DNA of 64,000 nucleotides from NCBI GenBank assembly GCA_001897375.1, contig MKSU01000018.1, positions 1-64,000 on the forward strand, written 5' to 3'. Made by a program: the position numbers and the translations under genes. Each line of letters starts with the position of its first letter. Position 1 is the first letter of the stretch. The stretch comes from Sphingomonas sp. 67-36. Lineage in GTDB: Bacteria > Pseudomonadota > Alphaproteobacteria > Sphingomonadales > Sphingomonadaceae. The notes beneath the pieces were generated by a model. It was not told the DNA's origin and ran no database searches. It saw nothing but the letters and a program-made list of their open reading frames with translations. Shown here piece by piece: positions 16,974 through 25,634 of the stretch.

Positions 16974-17903
16974 TTAAGCCTCGCTGTTTTCGATGATGCC
17001 GACCTTGCCGGCCTGGGTGCGCGTCGCCGCGACAGTGGTGCCGGCGAACACGTTGGTGGTGTCCACCTTGCCCGGCTGATCCTTGATTGCCGTGCGCAGC
17101 TTCCGCCACACGCCCTTGCGGACGCCGGAGCGGACCCAGAACGGGTTGCGGGTGTAGCCCGATCCACTGACGGTCAGGCCATTCTGGTATGCCAGCAGGT
17201 CGGGATTGCGCAGCTCGATCCGCACGATGTTGAAGCCGAGGATGCCGACGAGGTTGCCCTCGCCGTCGACGCGCACGCCGAACGCCTTGGCGTAATCGGC
17301 GTGGGTCGCCTGCACCTCGCTCAGCAGGTCGTCGGCCTGCACTTCGCTCAGTGCCATGTAACGCTTGTCGGACGGATCGTTGAACGCCTGACCCAGCATC
17401 ACCTTGGCTGCACGAACCTTGGCGACGTTCATCCGCTGCGCGCCCGCCGCGCCGCCAGTGGTGACGGGAACCACGTTGCCGTTGGGGAAGGGCACGCTCG
17501 TCGCGCCTTCCTTGCCCATCAGCATCGGACCGTACATGCCTTCGAGGATGCGGCTATCCCATGCGCGATGCATCGTCGCCATCGCGGCCATGGTATAACC
17601 GCCCTCGAGCGAGATCTTGGTGGCGAGCTGGTCGCTGCCGTCGAGGAACTCGTTGAAGTAGAGCTCGTTGGGCTTGACGATCCAGACGCGATCGTGGCCC
17701 GGCGAGGTCTGTTTCAGGTCGCCGTAACGCTCGTCGGCTTCCTGCGGGCGCGCCGAGCCGATCAGGTCCTTGACGGTTTCCTTCTCGGCGCCGTTGCAAT
17801 CCTGCTCTTCGCAAGTGTCCCACAGCACGGAGGTTTTCTGCTGCAGCTGCAGCTCGAGGTTGTTCTTGAATTCATAATTCGCGGTCGTGTTGACGTCGGC
17901 CAT
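16974..17903 (-). CDS. Major capsid protein
   Basis: 309 residues starting MADVNTTANYEFKNNLELQL. Features such as GYTMAAMATMHRAWDSRIL, the VPFPNGNVVPV loop and the C-terminal FWVRSGVRKGVWRKL fit podoviral HK97-fold capsid proteins. It follows the scaffold-like gene after a 221-bp gap. Hairpins lie on both sides of the capsid/fibre pair (18045-18075 and 16448-16476), which suggests a separately tuned transcript. The length is normal for the class. Confidence 0.82.
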   Translation of the reverse strand: MADVNTTANYEFKNNLELQLQQKTSVLWDTCEEQDCNGAEKETVKDLIGSARPQEADERYGDLKQTSPGHDRVWIVKPNELYFNEFLDGSDQLATKISLEGGYTMAAMATMHRAWDSRILEGMYGPMLMGKEGATSVPFPNGNVVPVTTGGAAGAQRMNVAKVRAAKVMLGQAFNDPSDKRYMALSEVQADDLLSEVQATHADYAKAFGVRVDGEGNLVGILGFNIVRIELRNPDLLAYQNGLTVSGSGYTRNPFWVRSGVRKGVWRKLRTAIKDQPGKVDTTNVFAGTTVAATRTQAGKVGIIENSEA

Positions 17904-18044
17904 GACTGCCTCACGAAAAAGGTTGGAACCGATTTCGATTGGCTAGGGGACCGCGATGGTCCGGCCGCTCTATCGTTTAACGCCCGCGATCGGCGCTGCA
18001 TTCCAGCAGGGGGGCCCGGGCGAACGAGGCTAGGCGGGCACTGA

Positions 18045-18075
18045 ACGCCGGGGGATGGAAAGGTGCCCCCGGCGT
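18045..18075 (-). promoter_or_regulatory. 10-bp hairpin in the leader before the capsid gene
   Basis: ACGCCGGGGG (18045-18054) and CCCCCGGCGT (18066-18075) form a perfect 10-bp stem with an 11-base loop, about 140 bases before the capsid start. There is no U tract. It could stabilise the capsid mRNA or attenuate upstream transcription. The rest of the 17904-18124 gap shows no gene and no clear sigma-70 promoter. Confidence 0.5.
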
Positions 18076-18124
18076 CGTGATGGTGAAATGAACATATGGA
18101 GACTCTGGCGTCAAGACGCCGCGA

Positions 18125-19075
18125 TCAACTTTCCTTCGCCGCCTGATATTCCGCCGCCTGCTTGTTGAGCCGTTCCCACCGCGCGCGTTCGGGCGAGCCG
18201 GCGATCTTCACCTTGCCGATGAACTCCGCGTCCATCTTCAGCTTGTCGATCTCGGCCTGCGCCTCCGCGCCGGTGATGCCGAACCGGTTGCTGCCGCCGG
18301 TCAGCATCACGTCCTCGGCCATGCCGGCGCCGAGCTTGGCGAGCAGGCCAAGCGCGCGATCGGCGCCCATTCCGTTGCGCATCCCGGTCATATCGGCCTT
18401 GGTCAGCCCGAGCGAGCGCGCGGCGGTGTTGACGTGCGCGAGCTGCTCATCGGCCTTGCCGCCCTGCGCCTTCATCCAGTCGGCCGCGAGGCCATCCTGC
18501 CGCGCGGTCTCGGCCGCCGCCTCATCCATCTGCAGCTTGATGAACTCGCCCACCAGCCCCTCGAACGCACCCTTCGGCGTGCCGTGCTTCACGGCCGCAT
18601 CGCGGAGGGCATTGATGAGCGGCTCATTGAGCTGGACACCCTCTGGCGCCGCGATCTCATAGCCGTCCGGCTTTTCCGGCACGCCGATCGCGGCGCGATA
18701 CGCGGCGATCTCCTCCGGCTTGGCGTCCTCGCCGGGCAGCTTGACCCGCCCGCTTTCGCGCAGCGCGCGCTGGTTGTCGCGCGCGACCTTCACCAGCCCG
18801 TCGAGATCCTTCACCCCCAGCGAGGCCAGCCAGTCGCGGTTCGAGGCGGTGTCGCCATCCCCGGCCTTGTCGGAGACCTGCCCGAACCAATCGGGCATTT
18901 GCTCCACGCCTGAACCGCCGCCGCCCGCGCCGCCATCGCCCCCGTCACCGCCGGCCGCACCGCCGCCCTGGCCACCATCGCCGCCACCGGTCGGCGCGCC
19001 GCCGGCGCCGCCCATCAGCTCGGCCGCGCCGCCGAGATCCTCACCAGCGCCAGCCCCGTCACCCTCAAACGCCAT
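18125..19075 (-). CDS. Putative scaffold/head assembly protein
   Basis: 316 residues. The first about 60 residues are almost only glycine, alanine and aspartate (GGAGGAPTGGGDGGQGGGAA). The remainder is helical and charged, ending LNKQAAEYQAAKES. A disordered acidic N-terminus and helical body directly upstream of the capsid gene are usual for podoviral scaffolds, which are absent from mature heads. It overlaps the preceding gene by 11 bases. Confidence 0.7.
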   Translation of the reverse strand: MAFEGDGAGAGEDLGGAAELMGGAGGAPTGGGDGGQGGGAAGGDGGDGGAGGGGSGVEQMPDWFGQVSDKAGDGDTASNRDWLASLGVKDLDGLVKVARDNQRALRESGRVKLPGEDAKPEEIAAYRAAIGVPEKPDGYEIAAPEGVQLNEPLINALRDAAVKHGTPKGAFEGLVGEFIKLQMDEAAAETARQDGLAADWMKAQGGKADEQLAHVNTAARSLGLTKADMTGMRNGMGADRALGLLAKLGAGMAEDVMLTGGSNRFGITGAEAQAEIDKLKMDAEFIGKVKIAGSPERARWERLNKQAAEYQAAKES

Positions 19076-19466
19076 CGTCGATCTCCATCAATTTCTGGAC
19101 GGCCGTTTCGTCCAGCTCCAAATAATTCGCGATCCGAAGCCACACGTCGCGCCGCCCCTGCCGGCGCGCCATGATGATCGGATCGCGGTCGAAGGCGGAG
19201 GTACGCGCGAAGGTGAAGTCGCGCAGGTCCGCCAGCACATGGTTCGCCGCGACGCGCAGCGTCTGTCCGTCGGCGGTGAAGGTGGCGCGGTACATCCACC
19301 GCCGCCAGCTTCCCCGCCAGTGGGTCGCCCGCATCACCAACAAGACAAGAGCCGCGCCAATCGCGCGCCCGGTTCCGGCGATCGTCGTTGGCCGGAGCAA
19401 CGACTTGAACGCCCGCGAGATATTCAGCGCACGCCAGCGCCGATAATTGGCCTCACCCGGCGTCAT
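19065..19466 (-). CDS. Phage protein of unknown function in head cluster
   Basis: 133 residues starting MTPGEANYRRWRALNISRAF. It has many tryptophans and arginines and one moderately hydrophobic stretch (GRAIGAALVLLVM, about 33-45). It is joined by a four-base overlap to the small HTH gene upstream and overlaps the scaffold gene. No family is recognised. Confidence 0.6.
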   Translation of the reverse strand: MTPGEANYRRWRALNISRAFKSLLRPTTIAGTGRAIGAALVLLVMRATHWRGSWRRWMYRATFTADGQTLRVAANHVLADLRDFTFARTSAFDRDPIIMARRQGRRDVWLRIANYLELDETAVQKLMEIDDGV

Positions 19467-19720
19467 GCGATCATCTCCCGCAGGTCCGCCGCCAGATTCG
19501 CCAGCTCGGCCGCGCGGCGATCGACCGCCTCGGCCGCCAGCATCAGGTCGCCGGCGGTCAGTCCGCGATCGACCGACAGCTTGTGATTGACCGCGCGCCG
19601 CGAGATGCCGAGCGCCTCCGCGAGCGGCGCGGCGCCGCCGAGCGCCACGCGCGCGCGATCGAACAGCACTACCCGCCGCACCTTCGCCGCAAGGCTGTTC
19701 TCATTTATCGGAACAGTCAT
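19463..19720 (-). CDS. Small helix-turn-helix-like protein between portal and scaffold
   Basis: 85 residues starting MTVPINENSLAAKVRRVVLF. The segment GAAPLAEALGISRRAVNHKL (about 28-47) looks like a helix-turn-helix with the recognition helix SRRAVNHKL. ATG 19720 overlaps the portal stop (TGATG); a GTG one codon earlier is also possible. A DNA-binding protein inside a head-gene cluster is unusual; it may be a late regulator or a packaging accessory. Confidence 0.6.
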   Translation of the reverse strand: MTVPINENSLAAKVRRVVLFDRARVALGGAAPLAEALGISRRAVNHKLSVDRGLTAGDLMLAAEAVDRRAAELANLAADLREMIA

Positions 19721-21393
19721 CACGCCGCCTGCGCGATCTGGTTGGCGCGTGCGGTGTCGAGATACGCGCCGGCGATATCGGAAATCTGCTGGCTGCCCGC
19801 CTGGGCGGCCTGCGCATCCTCGCGCGCCTTGCGCTTCGCGGCGACTTCCTGCGGCGTCGCGATCCAGCTCTGCTGCACGCCGAGCACATCGGCGAGGCCG
19901 GTCGCGGCTTCATCGGTGTTGATATGATCGAACACCGCGCCGCCGTCGGTCTGGGCGAGCGGCGTCATCATCTCCACCCAGCGCGTGAAGCCGGTCGCCT
20001 GCTCGGCGCGCGCCATGCGGGTCAGCGGGTTTTCATATTCGACCAGCGGATGCGCGCCGGCCTCGATCACCACGTCCGGGAACGGCTCGACCTGCCCGGC
20101 GCGCATCGCGAGATCGAGATCGCGCTGCGTCACCGGGTTCTGCTTTTCGGTCTCATACTGGCCGGCATAGGGCGCGACGAGCACGCCCTGCTTGCTCACC
20201 ATCTCCAGCACCTGCGTCGCGGTCATCCGGTCGGATGGGTCGGTCAGGATCTTGAAGAAATCCTCCAGGAACGCGGTCTGGATATCGGCACGCTCCTCGT
20301 TCACCATGTCGATCCCGATCGGCAGGTTCGATCCGGTCGGCAGCGGCTTGACGAGCAGCCGGCCGCCATCGTCGACCAGCCCCGGATTGAGGCCGCCGGG
20401 CCGCGTCACCAGCGAGGTGATGCCGTCGTCATCGTAGAAGGCGAGCGCGGGATCGACCATCTTGTGCGCGGAGCGCAGGATCGTTTGCTTCATCACGTTC
20501 ACCGAACGGATCGAGGGCAGCACCTCCATCGCCGGCGACGTGCCGTAAAGCTCGCCCGCCTCGCTCATATGGCGGCTGACGCAGATCGGCATCAAATGAT
20601 AGCCGGCGCGCCGCAGGATCGCCTTTTCGTCGATCGCGATATGCGTGCTGGCGATCGGCTTGCCCTGCCAGTCGTAGCGGTCGGCGCGGACGTCGGCATT
20701 GGGGCAGACGATCTGCAGGACCTCGAATTCGCGCTCCCATTTGCGGTTGTCGACCGCATCGCGCATCTTCGGCGTCAGCGCGTCATAGCCATATTCCTGC
20801 AGCAGCTGGCGTGTGCCGAAGGTGCGACGGCGATGCACGGTGTCGACCCGGCCGGCGTAATCCTCGTCGATATAGCATTCCGCCAGCGGGATCGCCTGAT
20901 AGAACACGCCGACGCCCTTGCGCTCGGCGACCGCGAACGGAGCGGTGCCATAGCGGCCGAGCTGGCGGAAATCCTTGGTGGACTGGACGGCGAAGGCGGC
21001 GTGCGCGGCATAGCGGATCGCGTGCAGCCGGTCGGCCGTCCGCTCGCACCAGCGCCGCACCTCGGGCAATTTGTCGAGATCGCCATTCTGGAAGCGCAGC
21101 CGGATATACTGGACGTTGCGCGGCACCGTGATCGCCGACATCGCCGCGGCGAACCGCCCGAGCGATTTCACCGCCGTCGTGTCGAAATTGCGCGCGCCCT
21201 TCACCGTGCCGGCGCGACTCAACCGCCCCGCTTCGCCGCCCGGCGCGCCGATCGTGCCGGCGTTGATCGGGCTCACCCGTTCGTCGATCTCGCGCCACAG
21301 GCTTTCCCACGGCGCGCGCATCGACACGAGGCGGTCATGGTTGCGCAGGTGCTCGCGCACCAGGTCGTCGTCCTGCAGTTTCTCGTCGGCCAT
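19720..21393 (-). CDS. Portal (head-tail connector) protein
   Basis: 557 residues from ATG 21393 (MADEKLQDDDLV). LVSMRAPWESLWREIDERVS, the later MSEAGELYGTSPAMEVLPSI, and TDPSDRMTATQVLEMVSKQG are typical of podoviral portals, which form the dodecameric ring through which DNA is packaged and ejected. Length matches T7 gp8 (about 536). The frame could extend 11 codons further, but the extra residues look non-phage. Confidence 0.85.
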   Translation of the reverse strand: MADEKLQDDDLVREHLRNHDRLVSMRAPWESLWREIDERVSPINAGTIGAPGGEAGRLSRAGTVKGARNFDTTAVKSLGRFAAAMSAITVPRNVQYIRLRFQNGDLDKLPEVRRWCERTADRLHAIRYAAHAAFAVQSTKDFRQLGRYGTAPFAVAERKGVGVFYQAIPLAECYIDEDYAGRVDTVHRRRTFGTRQLLQEYGYDALTPKMRDAVDNRKWEREFEVLQIVCPNADVRADRYDWQGKPIASTHIAIDEKAILRRAGYHLMPICVSRHMSEAGELYGTSPAMEVLPSIRSVNVMKQTILRSAHKMVDPALAFYDDDGITSLVTRPGGLNPGLVDDGGRLLVKPLPTGSNLPIGIDMVNEERADIQTAFLEDFFKILTDPSDRMTATQVLEMVSKQGVLVAPYAGQYETEKQNPVTQRDLDLAMRAGQVEPFPDVVIEAGAHPLVEYENPLTRMARAEQATGFTRWVEMMTPLAQTDGGAVFDHINTDEAATGLADVLGVQQSWIATPQEVAAKRKAREDAQAAQAGSQQISDIAGAYLDTARANQIAQAA

Positions 21394-21412
21394 TACCGCC
21401 CCCGTGGAATTG

Positions 21413-21438
21413 GGGGCGCCACCCAAGGGCGGCGCCCC
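21413..21438 (-). promoter_or_regulatory. Hairpin between portal and upstream coil protein genes
   Basis: GGGGCGCC (21413-21420) and GGCGCCCC (21431-21438) form an 8-bp perfect stem with a 10-base loop, 20 bases upstream of the portal ATG in the leftward transcript. No U tract follows. A role in mRNA processing or translation control of the portal gene is possible. Confidence 0.4.
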
Positions 21439-21445
21439 GGATGGA

Positions 21446-22081
21446 TCAGAACAGGATATCGTCCGCGATCGTCACGCGCTGCCCCGGCGCGATCGGCAGC
21501 GGCATCGACCGCTCGCACCACGCCACCTGCTTGCCGTCGAGCAGCAGGGCATAGCCGGCGATCCTGGTGCTGGCGCCGCCCTGCGGCCCCTCGAGGTGGA
21601 CCGGCTCGGTCAGCATCACGCCGAACGCATGACGCTTCCACGCCTCGCCGGTGACGGTGATCGGCGCGATGCCGGGCACCTCGCGCGCGCCGTCGCTGAA
21701 TGCCACCTCGATATCATCGGCATCGTCGATCTCATCGAGCAGCACCTCGGGCGACAGCCGATCCGACGACATCCGCCCCAGCTTGCGCGGCTTCGCCGGC
21801 GCGGTCGCCTTCTTCACCTGCGCCGTCACCTTGCGCGTCGCGGCATCGGCCTTCTCGGCGCGGGCGATCGCCGCGTCGCGCTCGGCCTCCGCCGTCTCGG
21901 CACGCTCGAGCAGTGCATCGCGCTCGGCCTGCACGGTCGCTACCGCGTCGCTCGCGCGATCGCGATCCGCTTCCAGCTCGGCGACGCGCTGGGCGAGCAC
22001 AACCGGCCCATCCTTGTCGAGGCCGGCCTTGAATTCCTCGAGCAGTTCCTGCTCGCGCGACATTTCGTTGGTGTCGGACAT
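21446..22081 (-). CDS. Coiled-coil phage head-region protein
   Basis: 211 residues starting MSDTNEMSREQELLEEFKAG. The first half is a strong coiled coil (about 25-90, repeated AERD/AEAERDAAIARAEKA units). The second half (about 100-211) is a compact beta-rich domain with RIAGYALLLDGKQVAWCERS. It lies upstream of the portal gene. Possible virion-assembly factor; no family is recognised. Confidence 0.65.
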   Translation of the reverse strand: MSDTNEMSREQELLEEFKAGLDKDGPVVLAQRVAELEADRDRASDAVATVQAERDALLERAETAEAERDAAIARAEKADAATRKVTAQVKKATAPAKPRKLGRMSSDRLSPEVLLDEIDDADDIEVAFSDGAREVPGIAPITVTGEAWKRHAFGVMLTEPVHLEGPQGGASTRIAGYALLLDGKQVAWCERSMPLPIAPGQRVTIADDILF

Positions 22082-22091
22082 GATCGTTCCT

Positions 22092-22331
22092 TCAGTTTCC
22101 GAGGGTGAGTTTCCCGCCGGTCAACGGGGCCTCGGCGCCCCCGGTGCCGTTGACGATGTCGGCCGCCGCGCCCTGCCGCCGGCGCAATTCGTCGTCCGCC
22201 GCCACCTGGGCGGCAGCATCGTCGCGGGTGACAGCGCGCAATGGGGCAGGGGGCTTGCCTGGGCTGGAGATGATCCCCGTCGCCTTGAGCACTCCGCCGA
22301 GCAATTTGCCGATCGGTTTCAGAAGAGCCAT
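22092..22331 (-). CDS. Small phage protein between terminase and head genes
   Basis: 79 residues starting MALLKPIGKLLGGVLKATGI, an amphipathic N-terminal helix, then a charged DDAAAQVAADDELRRRQGAA helix and a glycine-rich tail. It starts two bases after the terminase stop. Small proteins with this look are common between terminase and portal genes in alphaproteobacterial podophages. Function unknown. Confidence 0.62.
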   Translation of the reverse strand: MALLKPIGKLLGGVLKATGIISSPGKPPAPLRAVTRDDAAAQVAADDELRRRQGAAADIVNGTGGAEAPLTGGKLTLGN

Positions 22332-22332
22332 G

Positions 22333-23907
22333 TCATCTCACTCCTGCGTGGACGTCGAAATCGCTGTCGTTGGTGATCGCGCGCCGCCGGCGCTCGCGGC
22401 CGCGCAGGTCGCCGATCACATGCTCGCCCTCGAGCGCGGCATATTGCTCGGCATCGCAGACGTGGGTGTAGATCGTCTCGGCGATCTCGAGATGCGCGCG
22501 CAGCTCGCCCGTCTTCAGTTCGGCCTTGGCGTAGCGATAGCCGCCCGAGTGCCCCTTGATGAGGTGACGGCACGCGGGATCGACCGCATAGCCGTCGCGC
22601 GTGTCCATCGCCGTCCAGATAGCCTGGTTGCGCAGGCCGGCGCTGTTCGACTTCGCCTTGTGGACCTTGAGGCCGAGTTCCTTCTGGAACGCGAGCAGCC
22701 AGTCATGTTCGTTATCCGTCCGGTCCTTGGCGGCGAACGCGGCCGGGTCGGCGACGACGCGGATCTGTTCCGGCGTGATGTCGGGGAATTTCTCGGTCAG
22801 CATCCGCTTGACGCGGCGCGCGAACGCGCTCGGCCCCACCTTCAGCAGCTGCACCTGCCCCTTCGCGTCGCGCGTGGTATTGACCACCTCCGCCAGCGTG
22901 CGCACCGAATTGTCCCAGTCGCGCTGCAGTGCCACCGCTGCCGCGAACAGCCCCTGGTCGACACCGATGATGAGCTTGCGGCGCGGATCCCACGTCACCG
23001 GCCGAACATGCGTGGTATAGGCGAAGCCGGCATTGACCGCCTGGCCGTGCTGGATCGGCACCGGTTTGTTGTCGACCATGCGATCGACATATCCGGGGGT
23101 CGACCGGTTCGCCGCCACCTGCAGCACGTAATAGCCGCGTCCGCCGGGCAGGTTGTGGAGGTTCTCCGCGTCGGGCTCGCGGCCGCCTGGCTGGACGAAC
23201 TTCTCGATCAGCTTGCGGTCACCGAGCGTGGCGGCGAGGATCTCGGCTTCCTCCTCCGTCAGCCCAAGCACCTCGGACGCTTCGTCGAACAGCAGGTGAT
23301 AGATGTGGTTGTCGATGTCCGGCATGTTGAGCGACAGGATGATCTGTGGATCGACCACCAGCGACGGATCGAGGTCGCTGAAGCGTCCGACGCGGCCGGT
23401 GAGGAACGGCACGAGGTTGGCGGGCTGGAGGTCCGCTTCGTCGATGATGACGGCGTTCACCTCCCAGCCGCGGCACGCCTCCTCCACAGAAAGGTCGCCG
23501 ATCGCGCGGAACTCGAATTCACAGTCGAGGATCTCGAGCACGCGGCCGTCGCGGCGGTTGCCCTCGCGCCGCAGGATCTTGGTGAACCGGTGGGTGTACG
23601 GCGCCTTCCAGGAGAAGGTTCCTTCCTCCTCCGGCACGATGCGGAACCACGATTTAAGCGTGGTGGACTGCAGGCTCGGATAGCTTTCGCGGATCACGCC
23701 GATCCGCGCCTTACGCACCAGCACGCCGTCCGGCCGCGCGACCGGCTTCTGCAGCGCCGCGATGCGCAGCCCCTTCTGCAGCGCGGCCATCGTCTTGCCC
23801 GATCCGACCGGCCCGACGATTCCGCAGATGAACGCGCGGCTGCGCACGAATATATCGGCGATCGGGCCGGGCGAGACGAGGCGGCGAGGCGCGGCGACCA
23901 TGCCCAT
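22333..23907 (-). CDS. Terminase large subunit
   Basis: 524 residues. The ATPase domain has Walker A GPVGSGKT (about 32-39) and Walker B NAVIIDEADL (about 151-160). The RNase H-like nuclease domain begins near KLIIGVDQGLFAAA, with later acidic position VVADPAAFAAK. It cuts and pumps DNA into the head through the portal. ATG 23907 overlaps the small-subunit stop (TGATG). All motifs needed for activity appear present. Confidence 0.9.
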   Translation of the reverse strand: MGMVAAPRRLVSPGPIADIFVRSRAFICGIVGPVGSGKTMAALQKGLRIAALQKPVARPDGVLVRKARIGVIRESYPSLQSTTLKSWFRIVPEEEGTFSWKAPYTHRFTKILRREGNRRDGRVLEILDCEFEFRAIGDLSVEEACRGWEVNAVIIDEADLQPANLVPFLTGRVGRFSDLDPSLVVDPQIILSLNMPDIDNHIYHLLFDEASEVLGLTEEEAEILAATLGDRKLIEKFVQPGGREPDAENLHNLPGGRGYYVLQVAANRSTPGYVDRMVDNKPVPIQHGQAVNAGFAYTTHVRPVTWDPRRKLIIGVDQGLFAAAVALQRDWDNSVRTLAEVVNTTRDAKGQVQLLKVGPSAFARRVKRMLTEKFPDITPEQIRVVADPAAFAAKDRTDNEHDWLLAFQKELGLKVHKAKSNSAGLRNQAIWTAMDTRDGYAVDPACRHLIKGHSGGYRYAKAELKTGELRAHLEIAETIYTHVCDAEQYAALEGEHVIGDLRGRERRRRAITNDSDFDVHAGVR

Positions 23908-24521
23908 CAGGCATCGCCCTCCGCGTCGTCCTCATCGGCCGGCCCGAACTCGGCATCAACGATATCGCCGATCTCTTCGGCGCTATGAGTGACGCCCTCG
24001 ATGATGAGATCGGATACGCCGCTGAAGGTCAGGTCGATCGGGATCGGCTTCTTGCCGACAAGGTACGGCATCAGGATATCGGCGCAGCGCGCGCGCAGGC
24101 CCTGCGCCGCCTCATAGGTCATATGCTCGATGACGACATTCGGGGTGCCATCTTTCTGGAAGCTGTGGACCTTGCGCCGCTTCGACGCCTCCATCAGCAC
24201 CTCGGGGGCGGTGGACTGGATCTGCATCAGCGTTATCGCGGGATGCTGGCCGTGCGACAGCAGCCACCGCTCCAGATCGGTCGAGTGGCGGTTGCGCGAC
24301 CCGCGCGGCCGGCCGCGACGCTTCTCGCGAGCGTGTTGGGTTACTTGCTGGTGCGAGGCGTCGGGGCCGAGCGTCTCGCGCGACGCCCAGATATCCTCCG
24401 GCGAGATCGGCTCGAGCAGGTCGAGCTGCTCCTCCACCGGCTGTTCCGCCTCGAGCATCGCCCGCGCGCTGTCCATGATCTCGCGGCCGATCGCCGCGTC
24501 GCCGGTGAGGTCAGTTGACAC
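23907..24521 (-). CDS. Putative terminase small subunit / DNA-packaging protein
   Basis: 204 residues from GTG 24521, preceded by GGGGAGGGA; longer in-frame starts give implausible sequence. It holds GRPRGSRNRHSTDLERWLLS, an AT-hook-like and helical DNA-binding region, and SKRRKVHSFQKDG. It lies directly upstream of and coupled to the large subunit, so a role in recognising packaging DNA is inferred. The C-terminus is acidic (ADEDDAEGDA), perhaps contacting the large subunit. Confidence 0.75.
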   Translation of the reverse strand: MSTDLTGDAAIGREIMDSARAMLEAEQPVEEQLDLLEPISPEDIWASRETLGPDASHQQVTQHAREKRRGRPRGSRNRHSTDLERWLLSHGQHPAITLMQIQSTAPEVLMEASKRRKVHSFQKDGTPNVVIEHMTYEAAQGLRARCADILMPYLVGKKPIPIDLTFSGVSDLIIEGVTHSAEEIGDIVDAEFGPADEDDAEGDA

Positions 24522-25521
24522 CCTGTCCCTCCCCACATAGCGTCGGCGTTCGGCTTCGCCCCCGGCCAAGGGAAATCCCATTATCCCCGACCCGCCTCTG
24601 CAGCCCGCTCCATGCCGCGCGATCGCGCCCGGGCAGCGATGGACAGGGGAAACCTGAAACCCCCGACCCCGTTTCCGGCATCGCCATTTTGCGGTCGTCC
24701 CGATCCATGACACGCCTTGCTGCATCGCAGCGAATTTGAAGGTAGCGCGAAACGCCGAAAATCGGCTGCGCCAGCGGGCGGAGGAAAATCGCGGCCCGGC
24801 TGGGGGGGGTGCCCCCCTCCGCCGCTGAACGACCCCCGGCACCCTCCGCGCGGCCCGGCGACGCCAGCCCCGCAGGCTGACAGCGCGTCGCCGCAAGGCG
24901 CTGATCCGCAAGGGAAATCCCGCCGCATTCCAACGCGCCCGTTCCAACACGCGCCGCCGCGCCCTCGAAAAACGGCGGAAATCCGTCATTCCCGCCCGCG
25001 CGCTCGCCCAGCTGCCCGGCCGCCTCGATCGGCGCGATCGCGCCGCGCGCCGGCCGCGCCCGGCCCCGAAACTTTCGCCGCGCCGCCCCTCCATCCAGCC
25101 CCTGATCCGGCCTGGACGAAGCCGCGAAGGCGATGAGGCAATATCCACCCCATTGTTTATTCGCGCCGGGAACCGCCAAGAGATTGAGAACGCTAGGTCT
25201 TTCCGGAGAACGAAGGTCCATCGGCGCGGATGGCTGGATCGCCAGAACCGCTAGAGAACCGCTAACCTCATGAGATACATAGGTTTCTCTATCGGGTTCT
25301 GAAGTTCTATGGTTCTGATAGTCTCCATGACGCACACGCCCCTGCATGTCCGCGCACACGTCACGCGTAGGGCCGTGGAACAGAACCACAGAACCGATAC
25401 ATTTCAAGCGGTTGCCGGTTCTACCCCCCGGCCCGATCAGAACCGCAGAACCGGGCGGCGCATCGGCCCGCCGGCTCGCCCTCAATATTCCCCGCTGCCA
25501 ACGGGCCGGGGGGCGGGGCGC
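24522..25521. other. 1 kb gene-free region between replication and packaging modules
   Basis: No credible gene is seen. Long frames exist on both strands but encode arginine/proline-rich sequence typical of shadow frames in GC-rich DNA. The region holds the CAGAACCG array (25243-25454) and three copies of GGAAATCC: two inside a 13-base direct repeat CAAGGGAAATCCC (24567-24579 and 24909-24921) and one at about 24974. The leftward late promoter should lie here, because a terminator closes the early operon at 25522. It may also hold the origin or packaging site. Confidence 0.7.
25243..25454. repeat. CAGAACCG repeat array, paired and in both orientations
   Basis: Copies or near copies of CAGAACCG lie at 25243, 25254 (GAGAACCG), 25381, 25389, 25438 and 25446. 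Inverted copies lie at 25294-25301, 25311-25317 and 25415-25422, and a degenerate one at about 25303. Most come in tandem pairs 8 bases apart (11 at the left pair). Such an array next to a primase/helicase operon suggests binding sites for a replication initiator or late regulator. The function is not known. Confidence 0.65.
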
Positions 25522-25547
25522 AAAAAAAGAATAGGCGAAGTGTTCGC
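25522..25547 (-). terminator. Intrinsic terminator of the early replication operon
   Basis: In the leftward transcript GCGAA-CAC-TTCGC (25547-25535) forms a small hairpin followed by CTATTCTTTTTTT (complement of seven A at 25522-25528). It lies about 90 bases after the helicase stop. The stem is short but the U tract is strong. It separates early genes from late genes. Confidence 0.65.
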
Positions 25548-25634
25548 GAGGCAACGCCAAGTAATCGCGCCGCGCGCGCAAGATGATGATGAGCGCGGCC
25601 GCACCGCTCCGCTGCGCTCCGCTGGCCGCGCGCG

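Noticed and set aside
25243-25454. CRISPR-like repeats
   Set aside because: The repeat unit is only 8 bases, in both orientations, with irregular spacing and no constant-length spacers or cas genes.
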